A stretch of 34,189 nucleotides of DNA from Lysobacterales bacterium (GCA_021648125.1 JAKITK010000033.1:1-34189); one strand, 5' to 3'; shown: positions 1-8,402, numbered from the stretch's first letter. Translations and numbers: made by a program. Notes: a model not told the origin generated them from the letters alone.

Positions 1-1048
1 TAAAGCTTGACCCCAGGTCCAGGGCGCGCGCTGCGGCAAACGAGATGAGTCTGCGCGCCTCTTCGTGCCACAGCTGAAGCTTTACGCAGGCGAAACTTTT
101 CCTCAGCGTCAACCGCTTGACCTCTTTAAGCCGGGGGTGATCCTTCAGCACATCCTGCAGACGATAGTAGGGGATGCGGCTGGATAAGTGATGCACATGA
201 TGCACCCCAATGCTGGCGGTCATCCAGCGCAGGATAACCGGCAGGTCATAATGAGAACTGCCGTAGAAGGCAGTTTCGTGTAAATCCCAGTTTTCCTGCC
301 TGTCCCAGACCATGTCTTCAAACTGATGCTGCACGTAAAACATCCACACGCCAATGGAAGAGGCAATAATCGTCATGGGAATTTGCAGCATTAAAAACTG
401 CTTCCAGCCCACGAGATAAATCATGACGCCCCAGACAACTATAATGGCCATGTCAGTGCCCAGAGCACTGGCCCAGAAGCGCCAGCCGGCACGCTCAAGG
501 CCCGAAGGCCAGCGCTGCTGGATCAAAAACACATACGCCGGTCCAATGCCGAACAAGATGATTGGGTGGCGGTAAAGCCGGTATTTAAAGCGGCCCCAAC
601 GCGAAGCATTCTGATATTCGCGCACTGTTAAAGTGTCAATGTCGCCGATGCCGCGCTTGTCAAGATTACCATGCGTGGCGTGATGGATGGCATGGCTGCG
701 CTTCCAGTAATGATAGGGCGTCATGGTCATTACACCAAGAATGCGCCCGACCCAGTCATTGACGGCCTTGCTGCGGAAAAACGAGCCATGGCCACAATCA
801 TGCTGGATCAAAAACAGTCGTACGAGAAAGGCTGCGGCAGGCACGCAAATGGCCAGAGCCAGCAGGTAGCTGATTGAAAGCGCCTGCCAGGCCGCCAGCC
901 ACAGCAAAATAAAAGGAACCCCTGTAATCACTATTTCCAGCACGCTGCGCCAGTGATCCGGCTTGCGATAAGGCGCGAGCTTCCCGATCCAGTCACCTGC
1001 CGGAGTTTGCGTTGCTTCGGATTTATTCGTATGTGCCGTCGTTTTCAT
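1..1048 (-). CDS. Fatty acid desaturase, membrane di-iron type (3' end outside window)
   Basis: This reading frame is open from an ATG at 1048 to the window edge (349 codons), so the C-terminus is missing. It encodes a membrane-bound acyl-lipid or acyl-CoA desaturase, which would put a double bond into a fatty acyl chain using a di-iron centre. All three histidine boxes are visible: HDCGH near residue 81, HAIHH near residue 117 and HHVHH near residue 283. Hydrophobic stretches between the boxes fit the usual four-helix membrane topology. A His-box set of this kind is typical of the delta-12/FADS-like family, but regioselectivity cannot be read from the sequence. An AAGGA about 11 bases upstream of the ATG can serve as ribosome binding site. 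The gene follows pnp on the same strand after a 53-base gap; I see no functional link to it. Confidence 0.88.
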   Translation of the reverse strand, partial: MKTTAHTNKSEATQTPAGDWIGKLAPYRKPDHWRSVLEIVITGVPFILLWLAAWQALSISYLLALAICVPAAAFLVRLFLIQHDCGHGSFFRSKAVNDWVGRILGVMTMTPYHYWKRSHAIHHATHGNLDKRGIGDIDTLTVREYQNASRWGRFKYRLYRHPIILFGIGPAYVFLIQQRWPSGLERAGWRFWASALGTDMAIIVVWGVMIYLVGWKQFLMLQIPMTIIASSIGVWMFYVQHQFEDMVWDRQENWDLHETAFYGSSHYDLPVILRWMTASIGVHHVHHLSSRIPYYRLQDVLKDHPRLKEVKRLTLRKSFACVKLQLWHEEARRLISFAAARALDLGSSF

Positions 1049-1101
1049 CCGAAAGGGATCCTTTTATTTATTTGCCGTGGCTGAAAAGATAACCTTACCG
1101 A

Positions 1102-3228
1102 TCAATCATCGCCTTGATTGGGATCAATTTCTTCTCCGGTTTCCTGATTAACAACTTTCATGGAAAGTTTAACTTTACCGCGATCATCGAAGCCCAGAAG
1201 CTTGACCTTTACCTTATCACCTTCATTGACAATGTCAGTCACTTTTCCAACACGTTGTGGTGCCAGTTGAGAAATATGAACCAGGCCGTCTTTGGGGCCA
1301 AAAAAGTTCACAAATGCGCCAAAATCGACAACTTTAACAACCACGCCGTCATAAATAACACCGGCTTCAGGTTCGTCCGTTATACTTTTGACCCACTTGA
1401 TAGCTGCTTCAATCGACTTGGCATCGCTGGAAGAAATATTGACGGTGCCATCATCTGTGATGTTGACTTTGGCTCCGGTTTCTTCAACGATCTGACGGAT
1501 AATCTTGCCGCCTGTGCCAATAACTTCGCGAATTTTATCCACGGGTATTTTAAGCGTTTCGATGCGCGGGGCATATTCGCCCATCTCTTCACGAGATTCG
1601 GTCAGGGCTTTTGCCATCTCACCCAGAATGTGCACCCGGCCGCCTTTGGCCTGATCGAGAGCAATCTGCATGATTTCTTCGGTAATCCCGGTGATCTTGA
1701 TATCCATCTGCAGCGAAGTGATACCTTCTTCAGTACCGGCCACCTTGAAGTCCATGTCGCCAAGGTGATCTTCATCGCCAAGGATGTCGCTCAGTACTGC
1801 AAAGCTATCGCCTTCTTTAATCAGGCCCATGGCAATACCGGCAACCGGTGCTTTAATTGGCACACCGGCATCCATTAATGACAATGAAGTACCACAAACG
1901 GATGCCATTGAGCTGGAACCGTTAGATTCGGTGATTTCAGATACAACCCGCAGTACATACGGGAATTCTTCAGCACTCGGCATTACTGCCATTACGCCAC
2001 GCTTAGCCAGTTTGCCGTGTCCGATTTCGCGACGCTTAGGGCCACTCATAAAACCGGTTTCGCCAACAGAGTATGGAGGGAAGTTATAGTGCAACATGAA
2101 AGGGTCTTTGTGCTCGCCTTCAACTGCATCGATAATCTGTGCATCGCGGGTTGTTCCCAGGGTAGTTAATACAATTGCCTGAGTTTCACCACGCGTGAAT
2201 ACGGCAGAACCGTGAACCCGTGGCATAGTGCCAACATTAACGGTAATTGGGCGAACGGTGGTTAAATCACGACCATCAATTCGTTTGGCTGTAGTTAATA
2301 CGCTCATGCGTACAAAGTTCTTTTCAACTTTCGAGAACAGATCTTTTACATCGCCTGGTGCTGGTGAATTTTCATCATCAGCATCGCAGAGCGCATCAAT
2401 ACAGGCTGAACGCGCTGTAGAAAGTGCCTCGCGACGATCCATTTTATCGGTAATAGTATAGGCAGCAGCGATGGAATCAGATGCGGCGTCTTCTACTTTC
2501 GCCAGCAAATCAGCATTGACTTCAGGAGCTGACCATACCCAGCGTTCTTTACCACACTCGGCAACCAGTTCGTTGATAGCAGTAATGGCGACCTGCATCT
2601 GCTCATGACCAAAGCTAACCGCGCCCAGCATGATAGATTCAGACAGCAGTTTGGCTTCTGATTCAACCATTAATACAGCGTTGGCTGTTCCGGCAACGAT
2701 CAAATCCAAATCAGACTCTTCCAACTGACTGGTTGAAGGGTTAAGCACATACTCTTCATTGATATAACCCACACGGGCTGCACCAATAGGGCCAGCAAAT
2801 GGTAGTCCGCCGACTGCCAAGGCAGCTGAGGCACCTATAAGTGCCAGGATATCGCCATTAACTTCAGGGTTGCACGACATCATCGTTGCAACAACTTGTA
2901 CTTCATTCAGAAAACCTTTCGGGAACAGCGGACGCAACGGGCGATCAATAAGCCGTGATGTCAGTGTTTCTTTTTCAGTTGGACGGCCTTCGCGTTTGAA
3001 GAAACCACCTGGAATACGACCGGCGGCATAGAATTTTTCCTGGTAGTTAACCGTTAATGGAAAAAAGCTTTGCCCTGGTTTGGCTTCACGCCGGCCTACA
3101 GCGGTTACCAATACTTTGGTATCTGCCGATGAAACCATAACTGCGCCATTTGCCTGACGGGCAATATCGCCGGTTTCGAGGGTGATTGTGTGTTCGCCGT
3201 ACTGAAATGTTTTAGTAAATTTTTGCAT
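1102..3228 (-). CDS. pnp: Polynucleotide phosphorylase
   Basis: This 708-aa protein is a full-length PNPase, the 3'-to-5' phosphorolytic exoribonuclease of the RNA degradosome. It contains two RNase PH-like domains (about residues 10-230 and 310-545) joined by a helical linker. A KH domain follows with the motif [12 protein letters not shown] near residue 565. A C-terminal S1 domain (about 620-690) carries [15 protein letters not shown]. The length matches the family. The ATG has AGGA six bases upstream. It lies downstream of rpsO with a hairpin in between, the standard rpsO-pnp arrangement. Several long plus-strand frames across it are antisense shadows. Confidence 0.98.
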   Translation of the reverse strand: MQKFTKTFQYGEHTITLETGDIARQANGAVMVSSADTKVLVTAVGRREAKPGQSFFPLTVNYQEKFYAAGRIPGGFFKREGRPTEKETLTSRLIDRPLRPLFPKGFLNEVQVVATMMSCNPEVNGDILALIGASAALAVGGLPFAGPIGAARVGYINEEYVLNPSTSQLEESDLDLIVAGTANAVLMVESEAKLLSESIMLGAVSFGHEQMQVAITAINELVAECGKERWVWSAPEVNADLLAKVEDAASDSIAAAYTITDKMDRREALSTARSACIDALCDADDENSPAPGDVKDLFSKVEKNFVRMSVLTTAKRIDGRDLTTVRPITVNVGTMPRVHGSAVFTRGETQAIVLTTLGTTRDAQIIDAVEGEHKDPFMLHYNFPPYSVGETGFMSGPKRREIGHGKLAKRGVMAVMPSAEEFPYVLRVVSEITESNGSSSMASVCGTSLSLMDAGVPIKAPVAGIAMGLIKEGDSFAVLSDILGDEDHLGDMDFKVAGTEEGITSLQMDIKITGITEEIMQIALDQAKGGRVHILGEMAKALTESREEMGEYAPRIETLKIPVDKIREVIGTGGKIIRQIVEETGAKVNITDDGTVNISSSDAKSIEAAIKWVKSITDEPEAGVIYDGVVVKVVDFGAFVNFFGPKDGLVHISQLAPQRVGKVTDIVNEGDKVKVKLLGFDDRGKVKLSMKVVNQETGEEIDPNQGDD

Positions 3229-3312
3229 GGGTTTTCCTGTAAATAAAATTATCTGTTCCTGCCAATGATTAACTACTTAATATGTTCTCTTAACTATTGC
3301 CTTGCTTAAATA

Positions 3313-3346
3313 AAGACGCTTCGGAGGATAACCTGCGAAGCGTCTT
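3313..3346 (-). terminator. rpsO-pnp intercistronic hairpin
   Basis: An 11-bp perfect stem (AAGACGCTTCG with CGAAGCGTCTT) encloses a 12-base loop. Read on the minus strand it is followed by TATTTAAG, a weak U-tract. In enterobacteria the same interval holds an attenuating terminator and an RNase III site that controls pnp. Here it is probably a partial terminator or processing hairpin downstream of rpsO. Confidence 0.75.
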
Positions 3347-3365
3347 ATTTTCTCGACTACTGCTC

Positions 3366-3635
3366 TTAGCGACGCAGACCCAGTCGTTTAATCAATTCCC
3401 GATAACGCTCAATATCTTTACCTTTGAGGTAATCTAGCATACTGCGACGCTGGTTTACCAGACGCAGCAGACCGCGGCGGGAATGGTGATCATGTTTGTG
3501 TTGTTTAAAGTGACCGGTGAGATCGTTAATACGATGTGTCATCAGAGCAACTTGAACTTCCGGTGAACCGGTGTCGTTTTCTCCGAGACTGTAGTCGGCG
3601 ACAACTTTCGCCTTATCAGCAACTGTAAATGCCAT
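3366..3635 (-). CDS. rpsO: 30S ribosomal protein S15
   Basis: This 89-aa protein is S15, which binds the three-way junction of 16S rRNA early in 30S assembly. It has the family length and the conserved [12 protein letters not shown] region, followed by [12 protein letters not shown] and the basic C-terminus. The ATG is preceded by GGAG. Normally rpsO follows truB in one operon. Here truB is about 5.8 kb away, with oppositely oriented genes in between, so rpsO depends on its own promoter. Confidence 0.98.
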   Translation of the reverse strand: MAFTVADKAKVVADYSLGENDTGSPEVQVALMTHRINDLTGHFKQHKHDHHSRRGLLRLVNQRRSMLDYLKGKDIERYRELIKRLGLRR

Positions 3636-3643
3636 GGTTTATA

Positions 3644-3664
3644 CTCCACTTGCGAAGCGCCAAG
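3644..3664 (-). promoter_or_regulatory. Hairpin touching the rpsO ribosome binding site
   Basis: On the minus-strand transcript, CTTGGCG pairs with CGCAAG (one bulged G) across a CTT loop. The stem ends directly against the GGAG ribosome binding site at 3647-3644. S15 is known to repress its own translation by binding leader structures in several bacteria. A structure in this position could serve that purpose, but I have not shown a 16S-like binding site. Confidence 0.35.
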
Positions 3665-3773
3665 TCTGAAATTAATGACCCGACACCCGTGCTTTCCATT
3701 AAAATAATTAAAATATGAACATGTTGATAGTGCCCACCAACACACCAAACCGAAAATATCCGGCTAGCCCGAC

Positions 3774-3802
3774 ATTGTACAGCCCACCACCCGCATTAAC
3801 AA
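3774..3802 (-). promoter_or_regulatory. Sigma-70 promoter for rpsO-pnp
   Basis: On the minus strand there is a -35 TTGTTA (3802-3797), a 17-base spacer and a -10 TACAAT (3779-3774). This predicts a start near 3767 and a leader of about 130 nt before rpsO. The retained promoter explains how rpsO-pnp can work after separation from truB. Confidence 0.6.
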
Positions 3803-3836
3803 GCAGTTGCCTTATACAATGGCCATAGTTGGAGGA

Positions 3837-3869
3837 CGACTTTAGGCTTCGTCATATTCGTTAAAGTCG
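3837..3869 (+). other. Inverted repeat upstream of the 3945 gene
   Basis: CGACTTTA and TAAAGTCG form perfect 8-bp arms separated by 17 bases, in the divergent interval between rpsO and the 3945 gene. It may be an operator or a leader hairpin. There is no U-tract, so it is not a terminator. I see nothing else distinctive between 3803 and 3944. Confidence 0.3.
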
Positions 3870-3944
3870 ATTTGACGACACCTGTTAAAAGAAGCTCTTA
3901 AATCGCCAGAGAGAAGAAGAGATCATTGTACTCCGAAAAGCTCA

Positions 3945-4724
3945 ATGGCTTTTGACGAATTTGGCGTAAAGAGGGGACAACAAAGTAATAGTACAACACA
4001 TTTGAGCCTCAAAGCCATATACTCAGATATTGATATAACTGGAACACCTGAAATTATGTTTTTTAACAAAAAACCAAAATACCTTATAGCAACACCTACA
4101 AGCGCATACTATTTTACGCAGAATAATATGAGACAGTGGCAAAAGGATGTATTAACAAGGTTATTTTCTTTGCCAAAGAGTCCAGCATTGAATGATAAGA
4201 CCTTGTCAGCGTTATTTCTTACTAGTAATAGTGCGCAAATAGAATATAAACTCAATGAGTGTATCAAGCTGAAAATATTACAGATTGTTACTAAAGAAGT
4301 AGCCGCCCCGGCAGATCAGCTGGAAAACAACCTCAAGAGCTTAATTCAGGCTCTCTCACAAAAAGAAAAAGCGTTGTTATCTGACTCACAGGGGCTTTGT
4401 ATTGTTAACCACGGCTTTACAGACGCAATGAGTGAGGAAATATCAGCGTTATCAGTTGAAGTTGCCATTTTACACGGACGCCGGGCTGTTGGTATTTGCA
4501 CAAAGCTGAAGATTAATTCAAAAGCCTGGGCCATAACCGACATATCCGGTAAAAGTTGCCTGGGCTTCTGGCCGTTAGCCATTGGCGAGGAAGTGTTTGT
4601 TCTTGTGATTGAAGGCGAGCCAAGTTTGCAACACCCTGCTATGACTTCTTTGGTTTGGATGCTATATTCACGCTACGGGAAAAATAAGCGCAAGTCTAGA
4701 TGGCGCAGGCAAGGGCAAGCGTAA
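3945..4724 (+). CDS. Protein with winged-helix-like region and divergent Roadblock/LC7 domain
   Basis: This 259-aa protein is not one I can name. The C-terminal half (about residues 140-245) has the order of a Roadblock/LC7 domain: a strand with SDSQGLCIVNHG, a helix EEISALSVEVAILHGRR, a strand pair, then EEVFVLVI. It is divergent from the two typical Roadblock proteins in this window. Residues 85-120 (LTSNSAQIEYKLNECIKLKIL) resemble the recognition helix and wing of a winged-helix domain. There is no signal peptide and no membrane segment. The C-terminus is strongly basic (KNKRKSRWRRQG), which would suit nucleic-acid or membrane contact. The ribosome binding site before the ATG is weak. It is the first gene of accessory block 1, 700 bases ahead of the typical Roadblock gene. 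The LC7 assignment is an inference from pattern. Confidence 0.7.
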   Translation: MAFDEFGVKRGQQSNSTTHLSLKAIYSDIDITGTPEIMFFNKKPKYLIATPTSAYYFTQNNMRQWQKDVLTRLFSLPKSPALNDKTLSALFLTSNSAQIEYKLNECIKLKILQIVTKEVAAPADQLENNLKSLIQALSQKEKALLSDSQGLCIVNHGFTDAMSEEISALSVEVAILHGRRAVGICTKLKINSKAWAITDISGKSCLGFWPLAIGEEVFVLVIEGEPSLQHPAMTSLVWMLYSRYGKNKRKSRWRRQGQA

Positions 4725-4925
4725 GAAGCATACTCAATACCATCCCGCCTTCTATCTTTGGTCAAGCATAAATTTAGCCAGCTGACGCCTATAGTCAAAC
4801 TTTGACAAAATTAGTCACTTATTTAACACCAATCAACTCGAAGGTTCCTTCAACACCAACCATAAACTATTTAAAACTACGCTAGTCTATGCTAATCTCC
4901 AACATATTCGGCTTTGCTTAGATGA

Positions 4926-4941
4926 TGGCATGATAATTGCA
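4926..4941 (+). promoter_or_regulatory. Sigma-54 (RpoN) -24/-12 promoter candidate
   Basis: The sequence TGGCATGATAATTGCA has GG and GC dinucleotides exactly 12 bases apart and agrees with the TGGCAYG-N4-TTGCW consensus. Transcription would start near 4952, pointing toward the Roadblock gene with a leader of about 475 nt. I did not identify an enhancer site. Confidence 0.5.
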
Positions 4942-5361
4942 TTTTATTCTGTAGGTTTATCAAATATATCAGCTTTTGTGAAAGAGTATAATTTTACTAC
5001 TTCGGTGCGAGTATAGTACGCTCGCAAGCGATGGATGAATCTAAGCTAGTTTGAAGCTACTACAATCTGCAATCATTTCTACCGCAGGGGAAAGCAAAAC
5101 TGGTCAAGGAAGGAAGTGGCAGAGGTGAGAAATATACTGACCGAGCTAAGACTATGGTTAGTGTATAGTCAAGACAAGCTACACTAGTTCAAAGGTAATG
5201 AAAAGGTAATAAATTAACCGTTGCTGGTTGAGTGCTTTGTAGTACCACTGACAATAGTGTCTGCCACATATCAGGTATGGATACCCGATATTGCCAGAAG
5301 ATTAAAAAAACAAAGCTACGGCAAAATCGCTGTGCAAAGTAAAAAAATAACTTAATGTATA

Positions 5362-5378
5362 GCGATACTATATATCGC
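5362..5378 (+). other. Leader hairpin 1 before the Roadblock gene
   Basis: GCGATA and TATCGC form a 6-bp stem around a CTATA loop, 50 bases upstream of the start codon at 5429. Confidence 0.4.
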
Positions 5379-5390
5379 ATCTTGTATTTT

Positions 5391-5409
5391 TCATCGGATA
5401 CACCGATGA
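5391..5409 (+). promoter_or_regulatory. Leader hairpin 2 next to the Roadblock ribosome binding site
   Basis: TCATCGG and CCGATGA form a perfect 7-bp stem around ATACA. It ends eight bases before the AGGAG (5417-5421) that serves the ATG at 5429. The position suits control of translation or mRNA stability. Confidence 0.45.
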
Positions 5410-5428
5410 ATATTTTAGGAGTAGGGTC

Positions 5429-5791
5429 ATGCGTACAGAAATGTTAGATAATGTATTAAACGAATTAAATAGTTCCTCAGCTGATGTAGAAGCTTCAGCT
5501 ATCATTTCTACCGATGGATTGGTAATGGCAGCGCAACTACCATCCTCAGTTGATGAGGATGGCGTAGGTGCAATGAGTGCTGCAATGCTATCACTGGGTG
5601 ATAGAACAGCCCAGGAATTATCCAGGGGTGACTTGGACCAAGTATTGATTAAAGGCGGCAGTGGGTATGTTTTAATGGTAAGAGCTGGTGATGATGCTGT
5701 GTTAACACTAATGGCAAAAGCTAACGCCAAGTTAGGCTTGATTTTTCTTGATGTAAAACGAGCTGCAAAGAAAATATCTGAATTAATCTAA
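5429..5791 (+). CDS. Roadblock/LC7 domain protein (MglB-like)
   Basis: This 120-aa protein is a single Roadblock/LC7 domain. The family includes MglB, the GTPase-activating partner of the polarity GTPase MglA, and the CvnB proteins of actinobacterial conservons. Visible elements are the first strand AIISTDGLVMAAQL, the helix VGAMSAAMLSLGDRTAQEL, the strands QVLIKGGSGYVLMVRAG and AVLTLMAKANAKLG, and a C-terminal helix. There is no signal peptide. The start is fixed by AGGAG seven bases upstream. The protein at 16900-17262 is a clear paralog of the same length, with GDLxQVLI followed by GYVLMV or GFVILV in both. No GTPase lies in this block, so its partner is probably the GTPase encoded at 19740-20291. 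It precedes the PAS gene by 18 bases and is probably co-transcribed with it. Confidence 0.9.
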   Translation: MRTEMLDNVLNELNSSSADVEASAIISTDGLVMAAQLPSSVDEDGVGAMSAAMLSLGDRTAQELSRGDLDQVLIKGGSGYVLMVRAGDDAVLTLMAKANAKLGLIFLDVKRAAKKISELI

Positions 5792-5809
5792 TCTACAAAG
5801 GGCTCTACA

Positions 5810-6268
5810 ATGACTAAAGTGCAAATTAATTACCATGATGGCTCCCAGAGTGAAAAGACTCTGACTGATGAAGAGATCCCATTTCCAGAGGGCAAATTAA
5901 TTGTCTCGCGTACTGATATCGACGGAATCATTACGCACTGCAATCAAGCCTTTGTAGAGATGTCCGGTTTCGAGATGGGTGAATTAACCGGAAAACCTCA
6001 TCACATTCTACGCCACCCTGATATGCCTAGTGCGGCTTTCAAAGATCTATGGGATACCGTAAAAAACCAAGGAAAGAAGTGGCGTGGATATGTCAAAAAC
6101 CTGAGAAAAGATGGCTCTTTTTACTGGGTATATGCCGTTGTTGTTCCTAATGTGCGCGACGGCAAAACTGTTGGTTTTGCTTCAATTAGAAGAAAACCCT
6201 CAAGAACCAAAATTAAAGAACTAACCGAGATCTACAAGGACATGTTGGCAGAGGAGAAAAAAGCATGA
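5810..6268 (+). CDS. Stand-alone Aer-type PAS domain protein
   Basis: This 152-aa protein is a single PAS domain of the Aer aerotaxis-receptor type with short tails and no output domain. In Aer this domain binds FAD and reports redox state. The residues important for FAD binding in Aer have counterparts here: N45 in THCNQAF, R68, H69 and D71 in RHPDMP, F77, W81, W91 and N97 in YVKN. FYWVYAVVVPNVRDGK closes the fold. The last 25 residues are charged and helical. There is no membrane segment, so it should be a soluble sensor. Its final codons overlap the start of the next gene by four bases (ATGA), which implies translational coupling and joint action with the PhnD-like protein. FAD binding is an inference from these residues. 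Confidence 0.9.
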   Translation: MTKVQINYHDGSQSEKTLTDEEIPFPEGKLIVSRTDIDGIITHCNQAFVEMSGFEMGELTGKPHHILRHPDMPSAAFKDLWDTVKNQGKKWRGYVKNLRKDGSFYWVYAVVVPNVRDGKTVGFASIRRKPSRTKIKELTEIYKDMLAEEKKA

Positions 6269-7011
6269 CTTACACAATGACGGTAAGCCCCGATTTCTCA
6301 CCTGACTACATCGCTGGCTGGTATATTTTTAATACCTGGCTACAGAAAAAGACCGGTGATGGTATCCACCTGGAACTTTATGATTCATTTGATTTACAAA
6401 GAAAAGATATTATTGATGACAAAATAGATATTATCTTTGCAAATCCTTATGAGGCTGCCATGTTAATCCGGGAAAAGGGTTTTTTAGCGATTGCAGCACC
6501 GGCAGATAAGCCAGATGAGGCTGTGATTTGTGTCAAAGATGATTCCGATATTCAATCTGTTGAGGATTTAAAAGAAAACTGCACCATCGCCATGGCGGAT
6601 GATCCACAGGTTAATAGTGTGGGTATGATTATGCTTGAACCTGCTGACTTAAGCGTAAAAAATATAACCATAGAAAAACAAAAGAACTATGTGCTGGTTG
6701 CTAAAAACCTTATCAACGAGAGCGCAGATGCAGGCTTTTTCCTACTGGATGCCTATGATGACATGTCTAAATTCGTCAAAAGCCAAATCAGGCCAATTAT
6801 TACTAGCCAAATATCTGTGATTCGACATATTTTCCTGGTCGGCCCAAAATTATCGAATAAGGCTGAAGATATTAGGGGGTTACTCAACGATATGCACAAC
6901 GAAGATAAAGGCCTGAAGATCCTGCAGTCACTCGGTTTTGAGTCATGGGAAAACCAAACCCAAGAAGACTCAGAGTTTATGTTAGACCTGATAGACACAT
7001 TGTCAGGCTGA
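6265..7011 (+). CDS. Cytoplasmic PhnD/type 2 periplasmic-binding-fold protein
   Basis: This 248-aa protein has the fold of substrate-binding proteins of the PhnD/phosphonate-type family. Features are the opening strand TYTMTVSPDFSPDYIAGWY, the hinge segment IDIIFANPYEAAMLIREKG (compare the DxxxxxPxxY segment of PhnD proteins), IQSVEDLKENCTIAMADD and SADAGFFLLDAYDDM. It lacks a signal peptide or lipobox, and no ABC permease is nearby, so transport is unlikely. It probably works as a ligand-sensing or partner domain in the cytoplasm. It starts inside the end of the PAS gene, so the two products may form a sensor pair. The ligand is unknown. Confidence 0.8.
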   Translation: MTYTMTVSPDFSPDYIAGWYIFNTWLQKKTGDGIHLELYDSFDLQRKDIIDDKIDIIFANPYEAAMLIREKGFLAIAAPADKPDEAVICVKDDSDIQSVEDLKENCTIAMADDPQVNSVGMIMLEPADLSVKNITIEKQKNYVLVAKNLINESADAGFFLLDAYDDMSKFVKSQIRPIITSQISVIRHIFLVGPKLSNKAEDIRGLLNDMHNEDKGLKILQSLGFESWENQTQEDSEFMLDLIDTLSG

Positions 7012-7059
7012 GTATTGGGAATTCCTTAAATAAAAAGGTTCATGACAGTACATAGCACC

Positions 7060-7089
7060 AGCTCTTGATCCCACTGTGAAACCAATATC
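7060..7089 (+). repeat. Copy 1 of a 30-nt element shared by both accessory blocks
   Basis: This stretch matches 15845-15874 at 27 of 30 positions and includes the identical run GTGAAACCAATATC. Weaker similarity continues about 60 bases downstream on both copies, ending in AGGGT...AATTT. Here it lies between the PhnD-like gene and the pseudo-receiver gene at 7230, in noncoding DNA. Confidence 0.6.
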
Positions 7090-7229
7090 ATGCGCTCAGT
7101 ATCCGTCAGAACCTACGCATCCAAGTAGGGTTAACTAATTTGTGATTGGAAGCCCATAAATAAAATGGTAGCATGGATCATGTTGTTAGAAATTTAACAC
7201 TCAATAGAAAAACTAAAAAAGAGTAAAAC

Positions 7230-8402
7230 ATGAATGTATCATCTAAATTACAAGTTGGTTTAAAAGACTTAGACAACATCACTAGGGCCTCATTGAGATA
7301 TTTCTTTAACTCCGGTTTATGCCCTAATGCTGAGTTATGTAAGATCAACAAGGAGGCCGAACTACTGATACTAGACCATAGTCCTAATATCACTAAAGAT
7401 TTCCTTGAAACCTTAGAAAACCATAATAAATATGCCATCATACTGCATGCGCCGACAGAAGAGTTTATTGATGGCACAGGCGAAAACCGCCTTTTTGGCC
7501 TGGTAAAGCCAATACAACAGAATGACTTAAAAAAGGTTATTGATAAGATATTCAAACTCGTCAAACCAGTGGAAGAAAACCTAACAACTGTAACAATACC
7601 AAAAATCACGCGAGGTTCTGACAGCCAGAACCTTAATACAGCCACTACCAGTTACGGTAACTCAGGTTCAGCGTTAAGCCCTGACAACAGCAATAACCCG
7701 GCAAGCGGTGATCTCGAATCGCACCACCGGTTTAAACTGCGTAAATACATAGGTTCTAACGAGGATGTAGACTTAGACGACCCCAGTAACTTAAGACAAA
7801 TATATATTACGCCAGAGAAATACCTATACCATTATTTATCCAAAGCTATAAATGTGGCAAAGTTCAGTAAGACGGATGTGATCATCACAACCACTGCTGG
7901 CAGAGTTTTATATGAGCTCAGCAGTCAGAACTTTTATTGTTTTGATTGGAGTAAGCTGAAGCATGCTCAAGCTAACCCAACATTTAATGATACCAAGCTA
8001 GCGCAGGTTGGCCCTAACTCCGACTTAGTCAATACTGCTGCTCTAAACGCCACAGAAATAGTCTGGGAAGCTGCGCTACTTGCCAGCAAAGGCCGCTTAC
8101 CTGCGGGCACAAGCCTAACGAATGAGATAGGAATAATTTACTGGCCGGATTTATCAAAATTAACTGTATTTGAGCATGTAGACCAAATAGTCGCTACTTG
8201 GGCACTAAACCCAATATCGATAGGCGCTACCACCAAACAGCTGAAAATACCACAAAGGTATGTATTTACATTATTTTGTGCCATGCGCGCAATAAGCAGT
8301 GTGTATGTTGAATCAGACGAAAGTGCTGTTGAGGACTCCCCTAAGGCAAGTAAGAAGAGTTTGTTGTCTAAATTATTTGGTAATATTGCAATCCACCCGT
8401 AA
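7230..8402 (+). CDS. Pseudo-receiver protein with C-terminal helical/winged-helix domain (paralog of 20291-21499)
   Basis: This 390-aa protein matches no family I can name. Residues 5-113 read like a degenerate response-regulator receiver: AELLILDHS at the phospho-acceptor strand, YAIILHAP at strand 4, and FGLVKPIQQNDLKKVIDKIF, where the K-P and last helix normally sit. The acidic pocket is incomplete, so phosphorylation is doubtful. A Ser/Asn-rich linker follows (about 125-170). The C-terminal half (about 190-370) matches the protein at 20291-21499 in order and motifs: LPAG then IIYWPDLSKL here, LPEG then LLNTWPNFTQY there. Both then have a helix-turn-helix-like segment (QIVATWALNPISIGATTKQLKI). 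There is no signal peptide or membrane helix. The role is unknown. As one paralog sits in each block, a scaffold or adaptor for the GTPase/Roadblock proteins is a reasonable guess. Confidence 0.75.
   Translation: MNVSSKLQVGLKDLDNITRASLRYFFNSGLCPNAELCKINKEAELLILDHSPNITKDFLETLENHNKYAIILHAPTEEFIDGTGENRLFGLVKPIQQNDLKKVIDKIFKLVKPVEENLTTVTIPKITRGSDSQNLNTATTSYGNSGSALSPDNSNNPASGDLESHHRFKLRKYIGSNEDVDLDDPSNLRQIYITPEKYLYHYLSKAINVAKFSKTDVIITTTAGRVLYELSSQNFYCFDWSKLKHAQANPTFNDTKLAQVGPNSDLVNTAALNATEIVWEAALLASKGRLPAGTSLTNEIGIIYWPDLSKLTVFEHVDQIVATWALNPISIGATTKQLKIPQRYVFTLFCAMRAISSVYVESDESAVEDSPKASKKSLLSKLFGNIAIHP

Larger units (their letters stand above)
4725..5428. other. 700-base intergenic region of block 1
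   Basis: I find no convincing gene here. It contains a 13-base palindrome GTCAAACTTTGAC at 4794-4806, a sigma-54-like site at 4926-4941, a hairpin TGCGAG/CTCGCA at 5006-5026 and two hairpins next to the Roadblock start. The longest ATG-led frames in the sigma-54 downstream region are under 15 codons, so a noncoding RNA or a long leader is more likely than a small protein. Confidence 0.5.

Noticed and set aside
671-877. Plus-strand frame of 68 codons in the first kilobase
   Set aside because: It is antisense to the desaturase, which has all three histidine boxes.
1114-1878. Long plus-strand frame of 254 codons across pnp
   Set aside because: It is antisense to a fully conserved pnp and its translation shows no domain; it is a by-product of codon bias.
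5040-5130. Fragment of a Roadblock gene suggested by the frame AIISTAGESK in the 700-base gap
   Set aside because: The match to the Roadblock protein is only six residues and the frame stops soon after.
6265-7011. Phosphonate ABC transporter binding protein in the usual periplasmic role
   Set aside because: There is no signal peptide or lipobox, no permease or transporter ATPase beside it, and it is coupled to a cytoplasmic PAS protein.
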